DNA from: Rapana venosa
Lineage: Eukaryota > Mollusca > Gastropoda > Neogastropoda > Muricidae
Length of the DNA stretch: 64,000 nt
Assembly (NCBI GenBank): GCA_028751875.1
Contig: CM054145.1
Coordinates: 11,377,020 to 11,441,019 of the forward strand
Direction of reading: 5' to 3'
Part shown: positions 1 through 8,600 of the stretch, one piece after another
Layout: every line of letters starts with the position of its first letter
How positions within the stretch are numbered: the stretch's first letter is position 1
Translations under genes and position numbers: made by a program
Notes under the pieces: model-generated
The model's database searches: none
Told to the model about the DNA's origin: nothing
What the model saw: only the letters and a program-made list of their open reading frames with translations

Positions 1-395
1 TGCTTTATCAGCTTTGATGACAGATCTGTTTAGAAATCTCTCTTTTAGGTGATAGGTTTCTGTGACCTTTTTCCATGATGTTTGTTCTAATAAGTGGTAG
101 CCCTCTTGTAATGATAAAGGCACGTGCAATGTTTCTGATTTCCGTTCATGCTTTGCACCTCTTTTAGCAGCTCTATCAGCCCACTCATTTGGAAAGAATC
201 CACTGTGTGAAGGCACCCAACAGAAAGTGACATTTGTGTTCTTTAAGGTTAAAAGGTGTATGACATGATTAATCTCTAATGCAATGTTTGAAGTTTTCTT
301 GTACCACAAGGATTTTAAAGCATACAATACCGACTTAGAATCAACACAAATAAGGATTTGAAATATACACAATGGCAAATCAAGAACATAATTTA
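1..395 (-). mobile_element. C-terminal half of RNase H domain of a LINE (outer element, distal segment)
   Basis: Read on the minus strand, this segment continues an RNase H domain that begins at 2677-3015 and is cut by the LINE at 406-2676. Visible motifs are VDSKSVLYAL (third catalytic acidic residue) and then WVPSHSGFFPNEWADRAAK (the WxPxHxGxxxNExAD signature with the fourth catalytic Asp). RNase H destroys the RNA strand of RNA/DNA hybrids during retrotransposition and is found in the I-type group of LINEs. The frame stays open to the window edge. The 3' end of the element lies outside the window. The clade beyond 'RNase H-bearing LINE' is inference. Confidence 0.85.
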
Positions 396-405
396 GAGCC
401 ATTAA
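396..405. repeat. Target-site duplication, left copy (GAGCCATTAA)
   Basis: The 10-mer GAGCCATTAA here recurs exactly at 2677-2686. The two copies bracket the inserted LINE. Removing the insert plus one copy rejoins the RNase H reading frame without a shift, which confirms the boundaries. Confidence 0.88.
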
Positions 406-798
406 CTCACTCACTCACTCATCCCTTGGTCGGGACGACCGTTGGGGTACCCGAACGGACTCTGCAAGTGGACCGCCAAATGGTTCTGTCCTGGGCTGCT
501 TTCAGGAGGTTTGGTACAGTAAGGCCGGTCCACTCCTTGATGTTGGATATCCAGCTTTTGCGTGGTCGTCCCTGCCTCCTTGCTCCTTCCACCATTCCCT
601 GCAGGACTGTCTTTGACAGGCTGTTATGCCTTGTTGTGTGGCCAAACCACTTCAGTTTCCTCCGTTTGACTGTATCTAGCAATGGTTCTTGTTTGCCAGC
701 CAGTGCCTCGATCTGCTGCCAGAGTAGTCATTGGTTTTACGGTCTCTGTAGGTGATGTTCAGGATCCGCCTGAGGCACTTCATCTCAAAGGCTTGAAT

Positions 799-1563
799 TC
801 AACGTTCTAGATCGGCAGTAAGTGTCCATGCTTCACAGCTGTACAAGGCAATGGATGTGACGAGTGCCGTGTAGAGTCTGACCTTAGTGTGGGTTCTGAT
901 GTTATGGTTTCTCCACACTTTCGCCAGCTTAGTCATGGAGGAGAGTGCCACAGCAAGTCTGATCTTCACCTCTTTTGTGCTCGTACCTTCTTTGGTGATG
1001 ACTGCTCCAAGGTACTTGAAAGTTTCTACCTCCTCTAGTGTCTCGCCACTCTTGATGCTGGTGGGAGTGGTCGGTGTGGTACTGTTCACTAGGATCTTGC
1101 TCTTTTCCGTGCTGATCTCCATACCGTGGGCATTGGCTGATGTTTCCAGTCTGGTGGTGAGATCCTGGAGTTCTTCTTCACTGCGGCCCATGAGATCAAT
1201 ATCGTCTGCGAATCGAAGATTGCAGACTGGCCTTCCTCCTATTGTGATTGTGGTCTTGAAGTCGAGGAGGGCCTCCTGCATGATGTTCTCCAGGAACACG
1301 TTGAAAAGAACGGGGGATAGCGGGCAGCCTTGTCGAACTCCAACTGAAGTCCGGAAGAACTCCCGATTTTCTCCACCCATGAGGACTGCACTGTGGGAGC
1401 TGTCATACAGCGCCTGGATGACTTGAATCAGGTCCTCGTCGAAGTTATAGTCTCTCGTGACTTGCCACAGAGCTTCTTGCCACACTCGGTCGAAGGCCTT
1501 CTTGAAGTCAATGAAGTTGTTGTAGAGCTGTAGTTGATGTTGAAGATGCTTCTCTATGAGCAT
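799..1563 (-). pseudogene. Reverse transcriptase palm/thumb fragment of the nested RTE-like LINE
   Basis: This 254-codon open stretch carries the RT palm: DFKKAFDRVW (first catalytic Asp), GVRQGCPLSPVLFNVFLE, NLRFADDIDLMG (catalytic DD pair), EKSKILV and ETFKYLGAVI. The catalytic aspartates are intact, but the fingers and C-terminal regions lie in other frames. The copy is therefore broken although its active-site segment is conserved. It is not a host gene. Confidence 0.85.
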
Positions 1564-1608
1564 TCTGATGTTGAAGATCTGCTCGACAGTGTTTCGACCT
1601 GGTCTGAA

Positions 1609-2232
1609 TCATGCCTGTTCTTCTGATAGGATTTCTTCTGCTTGTGGTTTCAGTCTGTTCAAGGCAATGCGTAGCATAACTTTGCTTGGATGGCTTATCA
1701 GACTGATTGTTCTGTAATTTTGGCACTTCTTCAGGTCTCCCTTCTTTGGAAGTGGAACTATGATGGATTGGGTCCACTGTTCAGGCCACTCTTTGCTGGT
1801 CCAGATGCGTTGGCAGATGATTGTTAATGCCTTGATCATCTCTGGGCCTCCGTTCTTGATGAGCTCAGCCGGGATGTTGTCAATCCCTGGTGACTTGCCT
1901 CTTTCAAGGATCTTACTGCTTCTTCTACCTCTTCCTCCAGCACCTGTGTGCTTTCGGATCTGATGGTCTGGGATCTTGCTCGTGAGTTTGTTCGGATCAG
2001 CCTTCAGCTTGTAGTTGTACAGGTCGCTGCAATATTCTGTCCATCTCTTCATGATAGTGGCGCTCTCTGTAAGGACTGACCCTTCTTTGTCTTCAATAAC
2101 GGAGGTCTTTGGCTGCTGGGACTTGGTTAGTACCTTGATGGGTCTGGTACGCCTCCTTGCTGTCTCCTTTCGCCATTGCCTTCTCAACCTTGGAGCATTG
2201 TTCTGACATCCAGTTTCCATGGCCTCGGTCAT
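1609..2232 (-). pseudogene. RT fingers and linker fragment of the nested RTE-like LINE
   Basis: This open stretch of about 207 codons reads from the linker into the RT fingers. It contains EYCSDLYNY, then SPGIDNIPAELIKNGG (the 'GxDxIPxE' signature before RT motif 1), then SIIVPLPKKGDLKKCQNYRT and SEEQA. It is continuous with the palm fragment at 799-1563 except for a frame change near 1560-1610. Confidence 0.8.
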
Positions 2233-2676
2233 CTTCTTCTTGATTGACTGTTGATGTTCTATACTCTTCGGCCGTTTCTGGGTTTTTGTTCTTCTCTGGC
2301 TTTAGCTCCCTACGTTGATCACACAGGTCCAGGATATCGTTGGTAACCCACGGTTGGTTCTTTTTCCTTTCTTTCCCAAGGATCTCCAGCGCTGTCTCCT
2401 GAATGGTCTTACTGAAGGTCTCAGTGAGGTTGTTGATGTCATCTTGGAGGAAATTCAATGCTGCAAATCTGCCCCCTATCTCAGCTTTAAAGATTTCAGC
2501 GACTTCGGGGTCATTCAGCTTTTCCATGTTGAACCGCAAACGGGGATTTCTCATCTGGTTCTTGGTCTTCAGCTTGATCTGTAGGGTCATGAGTACCATG
2601 TCGTGGTCACTGCCAATATCAGCGCCAGGGAAACTTCTTGTCTGGGCTTTGTTGATGCTCGACTTAAATCGTTTGC

Positions 2677-2686
2677 GAGCCATTAA
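2677..2686. repeat. Target-site duplication, right copy (GAGCCATTAA)
   Basis: Exact match to 396-405. It lies within the codons for VLMA of the RNase H domain of the outer LINE. Confidence 0.88.
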
Positions 2687-3015
2687 GACCGCTACTAATT
2701 CCGCCGTAAAAATCGAATGATGTTTACCAACATAGAATGATTTTTCAATTTTTAAAGATGCTATAACAAAAGCTGAACCTGTTTCTTGATTATCCAGACG
2801 TGATCCATCTGTATAAATTTGTAAATGATGAAAATACTTATGATGGATGTGGGATCGAACATCAGAAACCATAATGTTCAGATTCTCATTCTTTTTTACA
2901 TTAGTTACCTCTATATCGACGTGTGCTCTGTTCATCTCCCACGATGGGTAAGGTAATATTGCCTCTCGTTTGTCCATTCTGTGTTGATTGACATTAGAAT
3001 TTTCCACTATATCGG
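2677..3015 (-). mobile_element. N-terminal half of RNase H domain of the outer LINE (proximal segment)
   Basis: Minus-strand reading gives a linker (DKREAILPYPSWEMNRAHVD) followed by LQIYTDGSRLDNQETGSAF (first catalytic Asp in TDGS) and IFTAELVAVLMA (catalytic Glu in the AE motif). The frame then resumes at 395-1 beyond the nested LINE. Together the two halves keep all four acidic positions. Upstream on the minus strand it is cut off at 3016 by the inverted-repeat transposon, beyond which the RT thumb of what looks like the same element is found (4749-5386). Confidence 0.85.
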
Positions 3016-3052
3016 ACACATATGTGACCCGTTTTTACAAAAGGAGTCTTAA
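3016..3052 (+). repeat. Left terminal inverted repeat
   Basis: Begins ACACATATGTGACCCG and is complementary to 4712-4748 with three mismatches. Confidence 0.8.
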
Positions 3053-3366
3053 GGTATAATTGGGTCAAATTAAGTTGTTACATTTTCTGAAATCTACCTT
3101 TCTTTTGATGTATGATACATTATTCTACCTATAAAACTGACAGAGTTATGGGTGTTTGAAATGGGTGACACGGCGATTTCACATTCTGAGAAAATCGGGT
3201 TTTAAGTTTTTCACCACTCTAGCTAACTAACACCTTAGCAACGGGTACTTCTATTCAACTGATGATAGCCAAATTTGGCATGGTGTTAAAACATACCATT
3301 ACACAGCATCAGACAAAAAACCATGTATATATTGACTGTCATTGCTGTGATATTTAGCTCACAACA

Positions 3367-3391
3367 CCCCCCCCCCACACACACACACACC
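3367..3391. repeat. C10 tract followed by (CA)n microsatellite
   Basis: Ten C residues run into about eight CA units, inside the inverted-repeat transposon. Confidence 0.95.
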
Positions 3392-3456
3392 GAGACTGCA
3401 TGTAAAATAAACAATAGAGTACTCATTCATTTTCCTTGAATCAAAACAATCAAAGA

Positions 3457-3462
3457 AACACA

Positions 3463-3519
<57 letters not shown>
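3457..3519. repeat. (CA)n microsatellite
   Basis: About 60 bp of nearly pure AC dinucleotide with one CC interruption near 3470. Confidence 0.95.
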
Positions 3520-3520
<1 letters not shown>

Positions 3521-3582
3521 CACAGATTACTTATTCATTACCCTTGAAAGAAAATGATCTTTAAAAATAGATAAGAAAAAAC

Positions 3583-3615
3583 CACGCGCGCGCTGCGTGC
3601 GCGCGTGCATGCGTG
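3583..3615. repeat. Alternating CG/TG purine-pyrimidine stretch
   Basis: CG-rich alternating run (ACGCGCGCGCTGCGTGCGCG and onward to GCATGCGTG). Such alternation is the classic sequence for left-handed Z-DNA; that behaviour is inference here. Confidence 0.75.
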
Positions 3616-3690
3616 GGGGAAGGATGAAAAAAAGCTGTATAAACTTAATCTTTTACTCTCAATAAAGATCAATGTGACTTGATCATTTTC

Positions 3691-3763
3691 CAACACACAC
3701 ACACACACACACAACACACAACACACACACACACACACCACACACCACACACACACACACACT
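3691..3763. repeat. Compound (CA)n microsatellite
   Basis: CA dinucleotides with ACA and CCA interruptions. Apparent small cysteine/valine-rich frames across it are artefacts of the repeat. Confidence 0.95.
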
Positions 3764-4711
3764 AGTTCATTCAGTTTAACAACAACAACCACACACACAT
3801 ATGACAGTCAAGTAAGTTTAAAACAGCTCCCACATTTTCTCATGTCATGCACTAACAGCTGAAATGCTAAAAGTCTCCCTAGTAGTGTCATCTGAACAGT
3901 CTAGATCTGCAGCTTTGATCTGTATGCATACCCATTATTATTAACATTGCATGCAGGTACCAGTACTTCTACATCTAACCTTGAACCCTAACACACAGAT
4001 CGAAGTTCATTCAAGCTGACTGTGAAGTTACTCAGGGCTTTCATCACCATCACAATCGTTTTATTTTTTTTGTCTTCACAAGATGCAGCAGAATATTTGG
4101 TAAATAATACACCTGGTTTGTACTGATCTGCTATTGGCAGAGTGAAAGATCAGCTAAAAATAGCCATAATGCCCATTATTCTTTGCAAACAGCAAAGTTT
4201 CCCAGCCATGCATTTCTAAAAATAGAACAGAGATGTCCCCAGTGAAACCCCGCCCAACCAATCATAGACCAGCTGCTTGTTGGTTACTACAGGCGGTGTG
4301 CGTCCTCAACTCTCATTGGTCGATCTTCTCGAGCTTTCAGGTTTTGTTTATACCTAAATAACTCGAAGCAGTATTTCTGATTGGTTAGATTTCACGTAAA
4401 GGCTGCGTGAAATGGAAAATATAGATCACAGCCTTTCCAATGGTGTATGACATGTGTGGGGCCCTGTCAGGGGTAATAATAACGAGATGACTAAAACCAC
4501 GGTCGTAATGATGAAGGACACCGGAAAACTGCTGTAGGGTGGGTCGATAAAAACTGTTTAAAAACACATTTTTAAATCAAATCTAACCTTTTCAAACATA
4601 TAGATAGGAAATTTAATGGCTACAGATTCCATTTTTGATTAAAAGTCAAAATTGGCAAAGTGGAGGGCACCTTCCCTTTTTTGGGCCTCTCTCCTTTTCA
4701 CTGTGTGGGAG

Positions 4712-4748
4712 TTAAGACTCATTTCGTTAAAACGGGTCACATATGTGT
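4712..4748 (-). repeat. Right terminal inverted repeat
   Basis: Reverse complement begins ACACATATGTGACCCG. It pairs with 3016-3052. Confidence 0.8.
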
Positions 4749-5383
4749 TAATGGGCATTAAGGAAACTGTAGTTCAGATTTTACTTCTACTTCCTCAGAA
4801 ATGAAATTTTCAGTCGTTTTGTTTCTAAGAACATATTTAGCACATGCCAGTTGACGGTAATCATCCAAAGGCAATGTACCAACTTCATTGTACGTTCCCA
4901 GAGCTGATGCATGATACGGAACTCCAAGTGCAAGCCAGTAAGCTTTGCAGTCTACACTCTGTAGCTTTTTAAGTAAAAATTTTGGAGCGCTGAAAAAGAT
5001 TTCTTGTCCGTATAATAATTTCGAACGAACAAGAGATGTAGCTAAACATTTTGATTGAATATGTCTTGTCCTCAGAACTGTTTACTAATTATCTTCAGTA
5101 AGTGTATGCACTTTCTTGCCTTTGTTAATAAGTGCTCAATATGTGTATTCCAAGTTAGCTTTGAAGTTAGAATAACACCTAAGAACTTTATTGTATTTTT
5201 GTATTCAATTATTTCAGTCCCAATCTTAAATCTTGGTAGCTCCTCCGGATCACTGCCATTATTAAAAAGCACAACATGAGTTTTTTCTGTGGACAAAGTA
5301 AATCCATTTTCAAGCATATATTTGTCGATGTTATCAAGCTGGCTTTGATATACCCTTTTTATGTAATTTAAAGCGTATGTGTG

Positions 5384-5386
<3 letters not shown>
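4749..5386 (-). mobile_element. Reverse transcriptase thumb/connection of the outer RNase H-bearing LINE
   Basis: Minus-strand translation gives QLDNIDKYMLENGFTLSTEK (post-palm 'KT' region), TIKFLGVILTSKLTWNTHIE (thumb FLGV step), then SLVRSKLLYGQEIFFSA and LQSVDCKAYWLALGVPYHA. This is the usual order of the thumb and connection in I-type LINEs just upstream of RNase H. Orientation and distance fit the RNase H at 2677-3015 once the inverted-repeat transposon is removed: roughly 220 residues from FLGV to TDGS. A stop (after ELQFP) lies just before the transposon end. The RT palm is missing because the element ends at a (TG)n tract at 5387. Confidence 0.82.

Positions 5387-5452
<66 letters not shown>
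5387..5452. repeat. (TG)n microsatellite
   Basis: About 66 bp of almost pure TG at the broken upstream edge of the LINE RT fragment. Confidence 0.95.
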
Positions 5453-5454
<2 letters not shown>

Positions 5455-5604
5455 CGTGAAATTTTTATTTTTAAGTAATTTTGGAATGTTTTAACCAATA
5501 TGAAATGTAGCTTTTTTGATTTTTTTTAAGATTTTGATGCGTATCAATCTGCCTGTCAGTATTGCCATTGTCCTTCATGGGATGATTAAAGTGTTTTGGA
5601 CCTA
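5453..5604. other. AT-rich spacer, nothing recognised
   Basis: Non-repetitive AT-rich sequence between the (TG)n tract and the first polypyrimidine array. I see no continuation of the LINE and no coding signal. Confidence 0.6.
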
Positions 5605-8600
5605 ACTTCCCTTTCCTTCCACTGCTTTCTTTCCTATTCCCTTCCTTTCCTTTCGTTCCCTTTTTTCCCTTTCATTTCCCTTCCCCTTCTTTTTCTTTCC
5701 TTTCCTTCCATTTCATATACTTTACTTCCCTTTCCTTTCCTTCAAGTTCATTCCCTTTCCATTCATAAACTTTCCTTCCCTTTCCTTTACTTCCCTCTCC
5801 TTCCCTATCATTCCCTCGTCTTCCTTTTCCTTTCTTTCCTTTCGTTCCCTTCCTTTCTTTCCCTTCCTTCCTATTCCTCTCTCACCCTTTCTTTACCTTT
5901 CCTTTTCCCTTTCCTTCCTTTCTTTCCATTGTCTTTCGTTCTTTCTTTCCTTCTCTTTCCTTTATTTCCCTTTCTTTCCCTCTTATTTCTTTGACTTTCG
6001 TTCCTTCCTTTTTTCCCTTTTCCTCACTTTCCATTCTTACCCTTTCATTCCCTTCCTCTCTTTCTCTTTCCTTCCCTTTTTTTTCCTTTTTTTCCCCTTT
6101 TACTTTCCTTTACTTCCGTTTTCTTTTCCTCCTTTCCATTTCCTTTTCCCTCCTCTCTTTCCCTTTCCTTCCCTTTCCATCACTTTGCTTTCTTTCCCTT
6201 CCTTCATTTCCATTCTTTCCCTTACCTTCCCTAATCCTCTTCTTTTTTTCCCCTACCCTTTCCTTCCCTTTCCCTATTTTCCCCTTCCCTTTCGTTTCTT
6301 TCCCTTTCCTTCCCTTCCTTTTCTGTCTCTTCTTTCCTATCCCTTCCATATCCTTTCTTTCCCTTTCCTTTTCATTCCATTTCCTTTCCTTTCATTTCTT
6401 TCCCTTTCCTTCCCTTTCCTTTTATACCCTTTTCTTTCTGTTCTGTTCTTTTCCTTTCTTTTCTTTCCTTTCCTTCTGTTCCCTTTTATTCACTGTCTTT
6501 TAATTTCTTTTCCTTTATTCCTTTTTCTTCCCCTTTCTTTCTTTCCATTTCTTCCCGTTTCTTTCTTTCTCTATCCTTTCATTTCTTTCCATTTTCCTCC
6601 CCTTCCCCATCTTTCCCCTACCTTTCCCTTCCACTTCTTCCCTTTTCTTCCCTTTCTTTCCCTTTCCTTTCATTTCGTTTCGTTTCCTTTCTTTCCCGTT
6701 CATTCCCTTTTCTTTCGTTTCCTTTCCTTTCTTTTCCCTTTTTGTCCCCTTCCTCTCTTTCCTTTTCCTTCCTATTTTTTTCTCTCCTTTTCCTTCTCTT
6801 TTCTTTTCCCTTTACTTCCTTTTCTTTCCCTTTCCATCCCTTTTCTTTCTTTGCCTTCCTTTTTAAATACTTTCTTTCAGTTTCTTTTCCTTTCTTTTCC
6901 CTTCCTTCCTTTCTTTCCCCTTCCTTCCCTTTATTTCCCTTTTCTTTGCTTTCCTTTCTTTCCCATTCCTCCTCATCCCTTTCTGTCTGTTTCCTTTTGT
7001 TTCTTTCTTTCCCTTCCCTCCCCTTTCCTTCCCTTTCTTTCTCTTACCCTTCTATCCCTTTTCTTTCTTTTCGTTCACTTTTTTCTTTCCCATTTACTTG
7101 CCTTTCTTTCCGAATCGTTTCCTTTTTTTCTATTTCCTTTCCCTCTTTTCTATTCCTTTTCTTCCCCTCCCCCTTCTTTCCCTTCCTTCCCATTCTTTTC
7201 TTCCCCTTTCTTTCCTAGTCCCCTTCTTTGCCTTTCCTATCGTTTCCTTCCCCTTCCCCCTTTTCCCCTTTCCTTTCTATTCCTTTCCTGTCCTTCCTTT
7301 TCCCGTATTTCCCATCCTTTTCATTTCCTTTCTCCCTTTCCTTTTCTTGTATTTCTTTCCCTTAACTTCCTTTTTCTTTTTCCTTTCTCATTTTTCCTGA
7401 TCTTCCTGTACTTGCGTTTTCTTTCCTTTTCTTTTCCTTCCTGTCCCTTCCCTTTCTTTCCTTTTCTTTCACCTTCTTTACATTTATTGTCCTTTCTTAC
7501 GTTTTCTTCTCCTTCCTTTCTTTCCTGTTCTTTTCTTTTCTTTCTTTCGTTTCCTTTCCTTTCTTACAATTTCCTACATCTTCCACTTCTTTTCAGTATC
7601 TTCCCCTTTTCTCTCTTTCGTTCACTTTCCTTTCTTTCCATTTCTTTCCCTGTCCATCCCTTTTATTTCCTTGCCTTTCCTTTACTTTCCTTTCTTCCCC
7701 GTTCATTCCCTTTCCTTTCTTCCCTTTAAATACCCTTCCTTTCCCTTCCCCTTCTTTCCCCTTCTTTCTCTCTCCTTTTATTCCCTTTTCTTCCTTTCCA
7801 TTCCTTTTATTCCCTTTCTTTTCCCTTCCTTTCTTTTCACTTTCCGTTCCCTTCTATTCTTTCTCTTTCCTTCTTATTTCTTTGTTTCCCTTTCCTTTTC
7901 TTTCCTTTCTTTCCCTTTACTTCCTTTTTCTTTCTTTTACTTCCCTTTTGTTTCCTTTAATTCAATTTCTTTTTCTTTCTTTCCCTGTCCTTCGCTTTAT
8001 TTTCCTTCCCTTTCTTGCTCTTTTCCTTCCCTTTCTTGTCTTTTCCTTACCTTTCTTTTCTTTCCCTTTCCTTACCTATCCTTTTCTGTCCGTTTCCTTC
8101 TCTTTCCTTTCTTTTCATTTGCTACCCTTGCCTTTCTTCCCCTTTCCTCTACTTTCTATTAATTCCCCTTCCTTTATTTTCCTTCTTTCCCTCTACTTGC
8201 CTTTCTTTCCCTTATCTTTCTGTCCCTTTTACTTTCTGTTTCTTTTCATTCTTTCTCTTTCTTTTTCTTCCTTTTCCTTTCCTTCTCTTTCCATCCTTTC
8301 CGTTTTTCCCTTTCCTTTCCTTTTTTCGCTTTCCTTTCTTTTCTTCCACTTTCTTTCCCTTTCCTCTCTATTCCTTTCCTTTGCTTTCTTTCCCTTTCCT
8401 TTTTTCCTTCTCCTTCCCTTTCTATTACTGTTTTTTCATTTCCTTCCTATTTCTTCTTTTTCTTTCCCTTTTATTCCCCTTCCTTTCTTTCCAATTCTTT
8501 CCTTTTTTCTGTCTTCCACTTTCCATCCCATTTTCTCTTTCCTCTTCTTTCCTTTTCCTTCTTTTTCTTTCCTTTTCCTTCCCTCTTCTTTCTTTCCTTT

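Larger units (their letters stand above)
406..2676 (-). mobile_element. 5'-truncated RTE-like non-LTR retrotransposon nested in the RNase H LINE
   Basis: On the minus strand the element starts inside the endonuclease C-terminus (GADIGSDHDMVLMTL near 2600-2630, the SDH motif of EEP-type LINE endonucleases). It continues through a linker, RT fingers (IIVPLPKKGDLKKCQNYRTI near 1700-1750), palm (GVRQGCPLSP near 1320-1350, then FADDIDLMG near 1180-1205), the thumb step FKYLGAVI, and a C-terminal segment with WFGHTTRHNSL and the GRPRKSW basic motif (near 500-650). It ends in a short TGAG repeat (406-420 on this strand, seen as ACTCACTCACTC), a microsatellite-like tail common in RTE-type LINEs. It is about 2.27 kb, so the 5' part of the endonuclease is missing. 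Several frameshifts are needed to read it end to end, so it is a dead copy. The clade call is by motif style only. Confidence 0.85.
3016..4748. mobile_element. Non-autonomous DNA transposon with 37-bp terminal inverted repeats
   Basis: The left end (3016-3052) and the reverse complement of the right end (4712-4748) match at 34 of 37 positions by eye. Both begin ACACATATGTGACCCGTTTT and end GAGTCTTAA. The interior of about 1.7 kb has no recognisable transposase. It contains CA microsatellites and an alternating CG/TG stretch. It sits between the RT thumb and RNase H parts of a minus-strand LINE, at spacing that fits a LINE once the insert is removed. No clear target-site duplication was found (flanks ATATCGG and TAATGGG), so the superfamily cannot be assigned. 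The outermost 10 bp of each end (CACATATGTG) is itself palindromic. Confidence 0.72.

Noticed and set aside
372..1426. + strand frames at 372-755 and 887-1426
   Set aside because: They are antisense shadows of the minus-strand LINE RT, whose motifs and target duplications identify the true strand.
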